This document shows positions 6,764 to 12,730 of a stretch of DNA of 20,767 nucleotides, one piece after another. This DNA comes from a virus: positions 1-20,767 of the IMG/VR virus record IMGVR_UViG_3300025109_000084; one strand, 5' to 3'. A program made the position numbers and the translations under genes. The notes beneath the pieces were generated by a model. It was not told where the DNA came from, searched no databases, and was given only the letters and a program-made list of their open reading frames with translations. Each line of letters starts with the position of its first letter. Within the stretch, counting starts at the first letter, position 1.

Positions 6764-7842
6764 TGGCGTTTGAGGGAGTTAATGGTGTTGTCGCCGCCAG
6801 CATTGAGGCAATTAATGGTGTTGCGAAAGGAGACATTGAGGGAATTAATGGCTCAGCACCGCCCGCAGGCGCATCTCATACGGATTTGTGGGTGCTTGTC
6901 GGGAAGTCTGGCAAAGTAGGTACTAGCGCTGATGGAAGCAGTTGGACAGTTTATGATATGGGGGGTACTGATAACTGGGCAATTGTCTATAATAAAGATT
7001 CAAGCGGTAATGATCTGTGGGGCATGACGCAGGCTTCCAACACCGCCGAGTTTGCATACAGCGCCGATCCAACAGATTCAGACGGATGGACGGATGTGAA
7101 CCTTGCGGGATCTTTTACAGCCCGCGGACTGGCAATAGACAAAGAGAGCGGCAAATGGTACTTCGCCACCAAAAGCACGAACTCCAATAAGATAATGTTT
7201 ACCGGCAGTCAAGATGCCGATAGTTTTGGCTCTTTTGATTATAGCAGTGTTTCTTCTAATTATGGCTTCAACTACGGAGTTGCTAGTAATGGATCGGGCA
7301 GCATAATGATAGGGGTTCGCGATGATTTGATTGCCACTTCGTCTGCTGGATTGGTCGGCTCCGCAAACTTTCTTGGCGCCGGAAAGACCATTAATAAAGG
7401 AGTCGCCCAAGGAGGTGGCAAGTGGTTTGTGACAGCAGGTGGCGGCCAAGCAGCAATGAGTGCCGATGGTGGCCAAAATTGGGATCTTACTCTTGGAGCA
7501 GATATCGGCGGGGAGAGCTTCTCAACGTCTCTCAATGCAATTGCGTATGATGGGGGCGCCAACGGTACCGGCACGTGGGTCTGCGTCGGAAACTCTGCAT
7601 TTATGGCCCGAAGCACAAATAATGGTGTTGATTGGACCGTGATTGACCACTCCGCCACCCACACCAGAAAGCTTCAACACGTCGCAACAAATGGCAGCGG
7701 AACGTGGGTTGCAGTTGGAGACGATGGGCGCATCGGAACAAGCACCGATCATGGCGCCGCATGGTCATGGAGCGATGAGTCCATCGCCCAGGATTTGAAG
7801 CATGTTGCAATTAACTGGCAACTTCCTTTGGTTGGAGGATGA
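6763..7842 (+). CDS. Asp-box (BNR-like) beta-propeller protein of the appendage cassette
   Basis: A 359-residue protein starting in a one-base TAATG overlap with the preceding gene. The N-terminus carries three copies of (I/F)E(G/A)(I/V)NG(V/S) within 30 residues (about 3-8, 14-19, 25-30), probably a docking or linker segment. From residue 40 onward there are repeated LWVLVGKSGKVGTS-type strands with Asp-box signatures S-x-D-x-G-x-x-W: SADGSSW near 55-61 (one residue short), then SADGGQNW, STNNGVDW and STDHGAAW. Asp boxes mark the outer turns of beta-propeller blades in sialidases and YCF48-like proteins. No catalytic sialidase residues can be assigned, so carbohydrate binding on the host surface is more plausible than hydrolysis. 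Coupling to the fibre genes suggests a tip or adhesin subunit; this is inferred. Confidence 0.68.
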   Translation: MAFEGVNGVVAASIEAINGVAKGDIEGINGSAPPAGASHTDLWVLVGKSGKVGTSADGSSWTVYDMGGTDNWAIVYNKDSSGNDLWGMTQASNTAEFAYSADPTDSDGWTDVNLAGSFTARGLAIDKESGKWYFATKSTNSNKIMFTGSQDADSFGSFDYSSVSSNYGFNYGVASNGSGSIMIGVRDDLIATSSAGLVGSANFLGAGKTINKGVAQGGGKWFVTAGGGQAAMSADGGQNWDLTLGADIGGESFSTSLNAIAYDGGANGTGTWVCVGNSAFMARSTNNGVDWTVIDHSATHTRKLQHVATNGSGTWVAVGDDGRIGTSTDHGAAWSWSDESIAQDLKHVAINWQLPLVGG

Positions 7843-7851
7843 TGTAAGAGA

Positions 7852-8133
7852 ATGAGAATCATTCAAACAAATATCAAATATGTGACACTTGACGATCTAA
7901 GGCCCTTAAAAGATTATGATAGCCCAGTAGAAGGCACTATAGAAACCAATGGTTACGTAGTCGTTTCGATAATTAACAGTGAGTATGATCGGCTACTATT
8001 AGCAACAGGCTCAATAGAGCATTACACACCATCAGAAAATGAAAAAATCTTACATATTGTTCAGTATGCTGATCTTATTAATATTATCAGAGGCGAGCAC
8101 ATAAAGGTAATAAATGTTGAAGAAGTAGAATAA
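7852..8133 (+). CDS. Hypothetical 93-residue protein
   Basis: The ATG at 7852 follows the previous stop by 9 bases. GGAGG in the end of the preceding gene is somewhat far (about 14 bases), so initiation may depend on coupling or on the nearer purine run TAAGAGA. The protein starts MRIIQTNIKYVTLDDLRPLK and ends EHIKVINVEEVE. It is acidic, with alternating hydrophobic and polar residues suggesting a mixed alpha-beta fold, and has no cysteine, membrane segment or signal peptide. The DNA is more AT-rich than the fibre genes before it. I do not recognise a family. It is the last gene before a 93-base gap containing a candidate promoter, so it may be the tail end of the fibre transcription unit. 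Confidence 0.65.
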   Translation: MRIIQTNIKYVTLDDLRPLKDYDSPVEGTIETNGYVVVSIINSEYDRLLLATGSIEHYTPSENEKILHIVQYADLINIIRGEHIKVINVEEVE

Positions 8134-8163
8134 ACTTTACTTCTGCTTTAAGCTCTTAATATA

Positions 8164-8180
8164 TCTGCTTTTTCGGCAGA
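8164..8180 (+). other. Weak hairpin before the scaffold gene
   Basis: TCTGC pairs with GCAGA around a 7-base T-rich loop, just upstream of the candidate promoter at 8186. No T tract follows on the 3' side, so I do not call it a terminator. It might protect the 3' end of the fibre mRNA, or be chance. Confidence 0.25.
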
Positions 8181-8185
8181 GAAAC

Positions 8186-8194
8186 ACTATTTAT
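8186..8194 (+). promoter_or_regulatory. Intergenic box ACTATTTAT, candidate late promoter of the scaffold-capsid unit
   Basis: ACTATTTAT lies 32 bases before the scaffold ATG. It continues TTTGAATTAGT and is followed by TTTAGGAG, the ribosome site. It matches the copy at 1838 over the 9-mer and the nearby TTGAAT. Function is inferred from recurrence. Confidence 0.5.
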
Positions 8195-8226
8195 TTTGAA
8201 TTAGTATTTTTTTAGGAGTTCCATAC

Positions 8227-9462
8227 ATGTCAAATTTACTAAAGGAGGCTATTGTTGATGCAAAAGCTCTTCGCGAAGCTGCACTCAAAAGCGCAGAAAC
8301 AACAATTGTTGAAAAGTATTCTGACGAAGTTCGCAAAACTTTAGAGAACATCTTAGAACAAGATGAATTAGGCCTCGCCGGCGATCTTGGCGCCGATCTT
8401 GGTGGCGATCTTGGCGCCGATCTTGGTGGCGATCTTGGTGGCGATCTTGGTGGCGATCTTGGAATGGAAGATCCCGGAGCCTTTGGGCCCGAAGCTGAAC
8501 TGGCTGAGACCGAAGAAGTATTAGAGGATGTCCCGCTTGCAGCCGCTGATGATCTCAGCGATGAAGAGGGAGAAGGCCTGCGACACGCCAATCTTCCCGC
8601 AACCGGCGAACCTGTGGATATTGAAGTAGACATTAATTTAGCCGCATTGCAGGAAGCAATTAGCGAACTCCAAACACAAATGGATGAATCACAAGAACTG
8701 GAGATCACCGAAGAAGAAATGGTCGAGATCCTTTCTGAGGCTCCCGCTTCTGCTGCTGCAGCCTCGCAAGAAGCCGGCGAAATGGGTGATCCTTCGACTG
8801 AGGATGATCCCTCCGAAGGCGAAGCTTCTGAGGAAGCTGCCGATGTAGAGGCCACAGAAGAATTAACTAACGAAGACCTCGACCTCGATGAAATCACCGC
8901 AGCCGTGCAGGAAGTCCTTGATGTTGATATGGGCGCCTCGCTTTCAGGCTGGGCCGGCCGATCATCCTACGATGTAAAACATCAGATGGAAATGGAAATG
9001 GCCCATCGCCGCAGTACAGATTTACAAACAGATTTAGAAACTTTGAAGAAAGCTCAAGAAGAAGTTGTTTTTGAAAACAAGCAGCTTAAAAATGAGCTTT
9101 CACAATATAAACAAGCAACAAATGAGCTTAAAGAAGGTTTGCAAGATGTTAACCTTTCTAATGCTCGCTTGTTATACACGAACCGTGTATTGAGAAATAT
9201 CTCCTTAAATGAGCGACAAAAGGAAACGATTGTCGAAGCTATTTCACGTGCTGGTTCAGTTACAGAAGCAAGAACAATCTTTGATACGCTTCAAAGCACA
9301 GCGCAGGCTCGACCTAAAAAGAGCCCACAATCGCTGAGCGAGGCATTAGGAAACCGTTCCTCCGCAACTGTAATCCGCGCTTCTCGTCCCCGACATGAGA
9401 GAAGTACCTCCGAGGCTGATCCTTTCCAGGATCGCATGAAGAGATTAGCGGGAATTAAATAG
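8227..9462 (+). CDS. 22: Prohead core scaffold protein, T4 gp22-like
   Basis: A 411-residue, strongly acidic protein directly upstream of the capsid gene, the T4 gp22 position. TAGGAG lies 9 bases before the ATG. In order it has a helical N-terminus (1-48), a run of seven D-L-G-(G/A/M) repeats (52-79), an Asp/Glu/Ala-rich low-complexity middle (to about 235), a coiled-coil-like stretch (about 250-310: LQTDLETLKKAQEEVVFENK), and a conserved-looking block NLSNARLLYTNRVLRNISLN followed by ERQKETIVEAISRAGSVTEA. That block resembles the helical region shared by T4-like scaffold proteins as I recall them. The C-terminus is basic (FQDRMKRLAGIK), suitable for contacting the capsid shell. T4 gp22 is shorter (about 270 residues); the excess is the acidic repeat-bearing part. 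The scaffold would be degraded by the gp21-like protease during maturation. Confidence 0.78.
   Translation: MSNLLKEAIVDAKALREAALKSAETTIVEKYSDEVRKTLENILEQDELGLAGDLGADLGGDLGADLGGDLGGDLGGDLGMEDPGAFGPEAELAETEEVLEDVPLAAADDLSDEEGEGLRHANLPATGEPVDIEVDINLAALQEAISELQTQMDESQELEITEEEMVEILSEAPASAAAASQEAGEMGDPSTEDDPSEGEASEEAADVEATEELTNEDLDLDEITAAVQEVLDVDMGASLSGWAGRSSYDVKHQMEMEMAHRRSTDLQTDLETLKKAQEEVVFENKQLKNELSQYKQATNELKEGLQDVNLSNARLLYTNRVLRNISLNERQKETIVEAISRAGSVTEARTIFDTLQSTAQARPKKSPQSLSEALGNRSSATVIRASRPRHERSTSEADPFQDRMKRLAGIK
8380..8463 (+). repeat. 12-bp tandem repeat in the scaffold gene
   Basis: Seven 12-base units of the type GG(C)GATCTTGG(C/T) occupy 84 bases, arranged as two 24-base GGC/GCC pairs followed by three single units. 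They encode (G/A)DLG repeats. The length is a multiple of three, so unit gain or loss keeps the frame. This is consistent with slippage-prone expansion of an acidic linker. Confidence 0.85.
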
Positions 9463-9480
9463 CATAAAATCATTATATAA

Positions 9481-9490
9481 AAGGAGGTGA
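9481..9490 (+). promoter_or_regulatory. Full-length Shine-Dalgarno of the capsid gene
   Basis: AAGGAGGTGA is a ten-base perfect complement to the canonical 16S rRNA 3' end and sits 7 bases before the capsid ATG. It is the strongest ribosome site in the window, as expected for the most abundant virion protein. It also shows that the host uses SD-dependent initiation. Confidence 0.85.
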
Positions 9491-9497
9491 TTAAATT

Positions 9498-11276
9498 ATG
9501 TCTGGTATTGTTGAAAGGTTAACGGAAGGTATCGTTAATCGTGATATGCGCACCGAAAGTCACGCACTTCTAGCGAAGTGGGAGCGCACAGGACTCTTAG
9601 AGGGTCTTGGAAGTGATCGTGAGAAGGGCACCATGTCCCGTCTCTTAGAAAATCAAGCTAAGGAGCTACTTCGTGAGAATAGCACAATGGCTGGTGGTGA
9701 TGTTGAAGGCTTCGCGGCCGTCGCATTCCCCATTGTTCGTCGTGTTTTCGCTGGCTTAATCGCTAACGATCTCGTGAGCGTGCAGCCCATGAGCCTCCCC
9801 TCGGGACTCATTTTCTTCCTTGACTTCACCATTTCTACCGATGGAGCTGGTCTCCCTCGTCTTGGTTATGGTGATCCGCAGGGTGATGAAGAGTCACTGT
9901 ATGGTGGCGGACGAGTGGCCAGCCAGATCACTGGCGGTGTGCTTCTCAGTGGAGTTAATGCCGAAGAAGGGCCTTATAACCTTAACAACGGTTATTCGTC
10001 TCCAACAGCTTCTGCTGCTTTGACGTTTACATTTGTTAGCTCAAGTACTTACAGTTCTAGCGCTGGTGATCTGCCCAGTCTTTGTCGCTTTGACGCCGAT
10101 CTGGAGTCGCAGTCTGGTATTGCTAGTGTTGCTGTTTATACAGCTGATACAAGTGGTCTTACTTTGTTCAACGCGGAAGACCTTGTTGCGCTCGTAATTA
10201 GTGGTTCCAATGGTAATGCCGGTATGGGCCGCGGCGAAGCGATCACCGGCTCTGTGGCCGATGGTGGAGCTGTTCAGCTTCGTCGTCTTACGCGCCTGAG
10301 TGGTTCTAGCCAGGATGTTGTATATATTGTAGTTGCGTCTTATGACGGTACGTTGTCTGCAGCTCAGTGCTCAAGCAGCATTGCTACCATTCAGAGTGGA
10401 ACAAACGTTTACTACCCACAGAAGGATGACCTTATTGCTGGTGGCGCTCTTGGTTCTGTTATTGGTGATACACCCTGGGGACTTGAGAATAACCAGAATA
10501 TCCCTGAGATCGATATCAAAGTCGATTCCGTGGCTATTACGGCGATGACCAAGAAGCTTAAGGCTAAGTGGACCCCTGAGTTAGGACAAGATCTTAACGC
10601 ATACCACAACCTTGATGCTGAGGTTGAGCTTACTAGTATTCTCTCTGAGCAGATTGCTCTTGAGATCGATCGTGAAATTCTTGAGGATCTCATGATGCAG
10701 GCAACTGCTGGTACTTACTACTGGTCTCGTTCTCCCGGTCTGTTCGTTAATCGTACATCCGGCGCCGAGATTGGCGCTAGCTCTGCTGCTCCTGATTTCA
10801 CAGGTACAGTGAGCGAGTGGTATGAGACTCTTGCTGAAACTATCAATGATGTTTCCGCACAGGTCCATCGTAAGACTCTTCGTGGTGGAGCTAACTTCGT
10901 TGTCTGCGGACCCGAGGTTGCTAACATCCTTGAGTTCACTGCTGGATTCCGTGCTAGTGTCACAGCTGATGACGAAACCGGTTCTATCGGCGCCGTTAAA
11001 GTTGGGTCTCTGAGTAAGAAGTTCGATGTTATTGTGGATCCTTATTTCCCCCGTAATGTTGTTCTTGTTGGTCGACGTGGTTCCTCTTTCCTTGAAAGTG
11101 GATATGTGTATGCACCTTATGTGCCGCTGCAGACCACGCCTACTATCTTTGGACCAGAGGACTTCGTGCCCCGTAAGGGAGTCATGACTCGTTATGGTAA
11201 GAAGATGGTTCGTCCTGATATGTACGGATTAGTTATCGTTCGCGGTCTAATCGGTGAGGCTGGCGCTACTAGCTAA
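9498..11276 (+). CDS. 23: Major capsid protein, T4 gp23-like (HK97 fold)
   Basis: A 592-residue capsid subunit. The start at 9498 follows a perfect SD. The N-terminal 60 residues are charged and helical and end in L58-R59-E60, then NSTMAGGDVEGF. By position and motif this should be the maturation cleavage site, as T4 gp23 is cut after Glu65. The mature part begins FAAVAFPIVRRVFAGLIAND then LVSVQPMSLPSG, matching the gp23 pattern of a (V/M)RR-x-x-P/F-x-L-I helix and VQPM-x-x-P(S/T)G. The C-terminal part has YVYAPYVPLQ and GVMTRYGKKMVRPDMYG, resembling the gp23 YCPYVPL and F-K-TRYG region. The Ser/Gly-rich region about 150-320 is probably the insertion domain; at 592 residues it is about 70 longer than T4 gp23. 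A strong terminator follows. Codon use appears richer in CGT/GGT than neighbours, as for a highly expressed gene. Confidence 0.92.
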   Translation: MSGIVERLTEGIVNRDMRTESHALLAKWERTGLLEGLGSDREKGTMSRLLENQAKELLRENSTMAGGDVEGFAAVAFPIVRRVFAGLIANDLVSVQPMSLPSGLIFFLDFTISTDGAGLPRLGYGDPQGDEESLYGGGRVASQITGGVLLSGVNAEEGPYNLNNGYSSPTASAALTFTFVSSSTYSSSAGDLPSLCRFDADLESQSGIASVAVYTADTSGLTLFNAEDLVALVISGSNGNAGMGRGEAITGSVADGGAVQLRRLTRLSGSSQDVVYIVVASYDGTLSAAQCSSSIATIQSGTNVYYPQKDDLIAGGALGSVIGDTPWGLENNQNIPEIDIKVDSVAITAMTKKLKAKWTPELGQDLNAYHNLDAEVELTSILSEQIALEIDREILEDLMMQATAGTYYWSRSPGLFVNRTSGAEIGASSAAPDFTGTVSEWYETLAETINDVSAQVHRKTLRGGANFVVCGPEVANILEFTAGFRASVTADDETGSIGAVKVGSLSKKFDVIVDPYFPRNVVLVGRRGSSFLESGYVYAPYVPLQTTPTIFGPEDFVPRKGVMTRYGKKMVRPDMYGLVIVRGLIGEAGATS

Positions 11277-11298
11277 ACACTAGTCGCAATATAAATGT

Positions 11299-11330
11299 AA
11301 AGCCTCCGTCTTTGACGGGGGCTTTCGTTT
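11299..11330 (+). terminator. Rho-independent terminator after the capsid gene
   Basis: AAAGCCTCCGTC pairs with GACGGGGGCTTT (one G-T wobble) around a 3-base loop, followed by CGTTT. It is 22 bases past the capsid stop. It is almost identical to the terminator at 11965, including flanks. Confidence 0.85.
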
Positions 11331-11337
11331 ATTTACA

Positions 11338-11346
11338 ACTATTTAA
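11338..11346 (+). promoter_or_regulatory. Intergenic box ACTATTTAA, candidate late promoter
   Basis: ACTATTTAA lies just after the capsid terminator, 58 bases before the ATG at 11405. This is where a new transcript for the two small genes would have to start. It shares ACTATTTA with five other intergenic sites. Confidence 0.45.
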
Positions 11347-11404
11347 TTATATAAGAAGAGAAGAAAGAAGAATCTTAGAGCCTATATTATACGGAGGAAC
11401 AATT

Positions 11405-11695
11405 ATGAGATTATCAGTAGGTAGAATTCGCAACTTGATAGAACAAATCACTCAGGAAACACTTATAAAGTATAACTTGGTACCAGCCGTAAATGGGGGC
11501 GCCGAACTGGGCACTAGCGCCAAAAGATATGCTAACATTTATTGCCAAGACTTAAATCTTGCTAATGAGCGCGGTGATTACACTGTGATTGAGGAAGAAG
11601 ATTATCTTGGCTTAAGAAATAACAAAACGAACAAACTTTACAAGTTTGTTCTTGAAGAAGTTGAAGCTGAGTCCGACAGCGCGGAGGGTAAATAA
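11405..11695 (+). CDS. Small fibre-module protein with N-terminal helix
   Basis: A 96-residue protein. The start at 11405 is fixed by GGAGG at 11393-11397; the upstream extension of the frame runs through the terminator and is not real. Residues 1-23 (MRLSVGRIRNLIEQITQETL) form a helix reminiscent of the helix modules at 208 and 1176. Residues 25-85 then copy the C-terminal module of the 603-residue fibre protein: a V-P/A element, LG-x-x-x-KR-Y-ANIY, N-E-RGDYTVIEEEDYLGL and RNNKTNKLYKF. The two modules match at roughly half or more of aligned positions by eye. It may therefore be an independent trimeric cap, an attachment adaptor, or a head fibre held by its N-terminal helix. The acidic tail EVEAESDSAEGK is probably disordered. 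It is separated from the capsid gene by a terminator and contiguous with the next gene. Confidence 0.75.
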   Translation: MRLSVGRIRNLIEQITQETLIKYNLVPAVNGGAELGTSAKRYANIYCQDLNLANERGDYTVIEEEDYLGLRNNKTNKLYKFVLEEVEAESDSAEGK

Positions 11696-11953
11696 ATGCC
11701 TATGTGGATAAGTGGTTCATCGGCCTGTTCAGGGTCTATAATGGGAATTTTGTCAGGCTCTATTCCGGTCGGTCAGACGGGCTCTTATGATAATGCATTA
11801 TCTGGGGGCATCTGTACGGGCTCTCTTTTGGTTCATACTTATTCTGGCAGCGCATGTCAGCGATTATACATTCGTCTTTCCGGTTCGGGGGGCGATGAGT
11901 GGGTCTTCATCACAGGATCAACTGGTTGCGCAGAGTGGATCCCGGGACCATAA
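11696..11953 (+). CDS. Small Gly/Ser-rich protein with four cysteines
   Basis: An 85-residue protein whose ATG directly abuts the previous stop; GGAGG 9 bases upstream is the ribosome site. It is dominated by SGS and TGS turns separated by short hydrophobic stretches, with one cysteine in each of the contexts SACSG, GICTG, SACQR and TGCAE, and ends EWIPGP. The repeated spacing suggests a compact beta structure in which strands begin with hydrophobics and turn at Gly/Ser. I recognise no family. Tight coupling to the fibre-module protein and enclosure by the same terminator pair suggest that both act in one appendage or head-decoration complex. An expressed gene is well supported by SD and coupling; its role is not. 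Confidence 0.65.
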   Translation: MPMWISGSSACSGSIMGILSGSIPVGQTGSYDNALSGGICTGSLLVHTYSGSACQRLYIRLSGSGGDEWVFITGSTGCAEWIPGP

Positions 11954-11964
11954 TTTAATTTTGT

Positions 11965-11997
11965 AAAGCCTCCGTCTTTTGACGGGGGCTTTCGTTT
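11965..11997 (+). terminator. Rho-independent terminator, near-identical copy
   Basis: AAAGCCTCCGTC and GACGGGGGCTTT form the same 12-bp stem as at 11299, here with a 4-base T loop, followed by CGTTTG. Together the two copies bracket the two genes at 11405-11953. Confidence 0.85.
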
Positions 11998-12017
11998 GTC
12001 CAAAACTACTTACATGT

Positions 12018-12033
12018 GAGCCCTTCGGGGCTC
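12018..12033 (+). other. Stable C(UUCG)G hairpin in an intergenic leader
   Basis: GAGCCC and GGGCTC form a perfect 6-bp stem closed by TTCG, the exceptionally stable C(UUCG)G tetraloop known from T4 mRNAs. GTATTATTTT follows, so weak termination or 3'-end protection is possible. It lies between the second terminator and the gene at 12074. Confidence 0.6.
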
Positions 12034-12073
12034 GTATTATTTTATGATATGATTACAAATGGAGGATTATAAA

Positions 12074-12574
12074 ATGGGAACAAAAAGAGTAGGCTTGGCA
12101 CGAACCCAAGCATTAATTGAGAATTTAAAGAGAGATCTTAATCTAAATGGTTCGTCCGTAGCTGGAATGGATCAGAAAGTAGTTAACGTTACTGGCGCCG
12201 GCGGCTCAACTACACTAGTTGCGGCCGATTCAGGAAAAGTATATCTTGTAAACGCTGCCGATGGCACACACACATTTACATTACCAGCCCTTACGGCCGG
12301 TTTTAATATGGAAATTATTGTTACTGTATTATCAGACAACGATATCGTGGTAACAGCCCCTGGAGACAATATGATTACTTCTTGTAGACAATTTACAGCC
12401 AGTGGCGCCGCCGAGACCCATATCACGTCTACGTACACTACAGTGACGCTTAATGCGGATACTGTTAATGCGGTTGTAGGCACGAGAATAAGAATTTATT
12501 GCGATGGTACAAATTATGTATTTATTGGCGATTGTTCTGCTCAGAGCAATACCGCATTTTGGGTCGGCTCTTAA
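12074..12574 (+). CDS. Putative virion protein, N-terminal helix plus beta domain
   Basis: A 166-residue protein. I choose the ATG at 12074 because GGAGG (12061-12065) lies 8 bases before it; the in-frame ATG at 12059 overlaps that site. It opens MGTKRVGLARTQALIENLKR, a basic amphipathic helix (containing L-I-E, a possible prohead-protease triplet), then a Gly/Ser linker. A beta-rich domain follows: TTLVAADSGKVYLVNAADGT, FTLPALTAG, IIVTVLSDNDIVV and TRIRIYCDGTNYVFIGD. I recall this helix-plus-beta design from uncharacterised phage structural proteins, but no named family can be assigned. The position between capsid and neck genes suggests a head decoration or head-fibre protein. Its upstream region holds the UUCG hairpin and a weak relative of the late box (ACTACTTAC at 12005). 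Confidence 0.7.
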   Translation: MGTKRVGLARTQALIENLKRDLNLNGSSVAGMDQKVVNVTGAGGSTTLVAADSGKVYLVNAADGTHTFTLPALTAGFNMEIIVTVLSDNDIVVTAPGDNMITSCRQFTASGAAETHITSTYTTVTLNADTVNAVVGTRIRIYCDGTNYVFIGDCSAQSNTAFWVGS

Positions 12575-12609
12575 TAATAGATATTAAATAAAATATATTT
12601 ATATACTTT

Positions 12610-12641
12610 CCCCCCTTTCCTTTTGGATTGGGGGGTTTTTT
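12610..12641 (+). terminator. Rho-independent terminator with C6/G6 stem
   Basis: CCCCCC (12610-12615) pairs with GGGGGG (12630-12635), helped by an inner CC/GG pair, and six T follow. It ends the transcript of the 166-residue protein 35 bases after its stop. A second C run, CCCCCAAT at 12670-12677, could instead pair with ATTGGGGG near 12627-12634. Confidence 0.8.
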
Positions 12642-12730
12642 AAAAACACCGATCTGCCAATTTTTTTCGCCCCCAATTTTTTGAGATTTTCGCTTTTTAG
12701 ACTAGTTACTACATAAAACAGGAGTTTTTT

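Noticed and set aside
6763-7842. Sialidase or other glycoside hydrolase activity for the Asp-box protein
   Set aside because: Asp boxes are structural only; no RIP motif or catalytic residue set can be identified.
8380-8463. Regular repeats considered as a CRISPR array
   Set aside because: Units are 12 bp, directly tandem, in frame and without spacers; they encode a protein repeat.
8187-8897. Minus-strand open frame (236 codons) opposite the scaffold gene
   Set aside because: Composed of Ser/Arg/Pro runs mirroring the acidic repeat; a codon-bias shadow of the plus-strand gene.
11312-11404. N-terminal extension of the small fibre-module protein from 11312
   Set aside because: It would be translated across the terminator hairpin and the promoter-like box; GGAGG before 11405 gives a better start.
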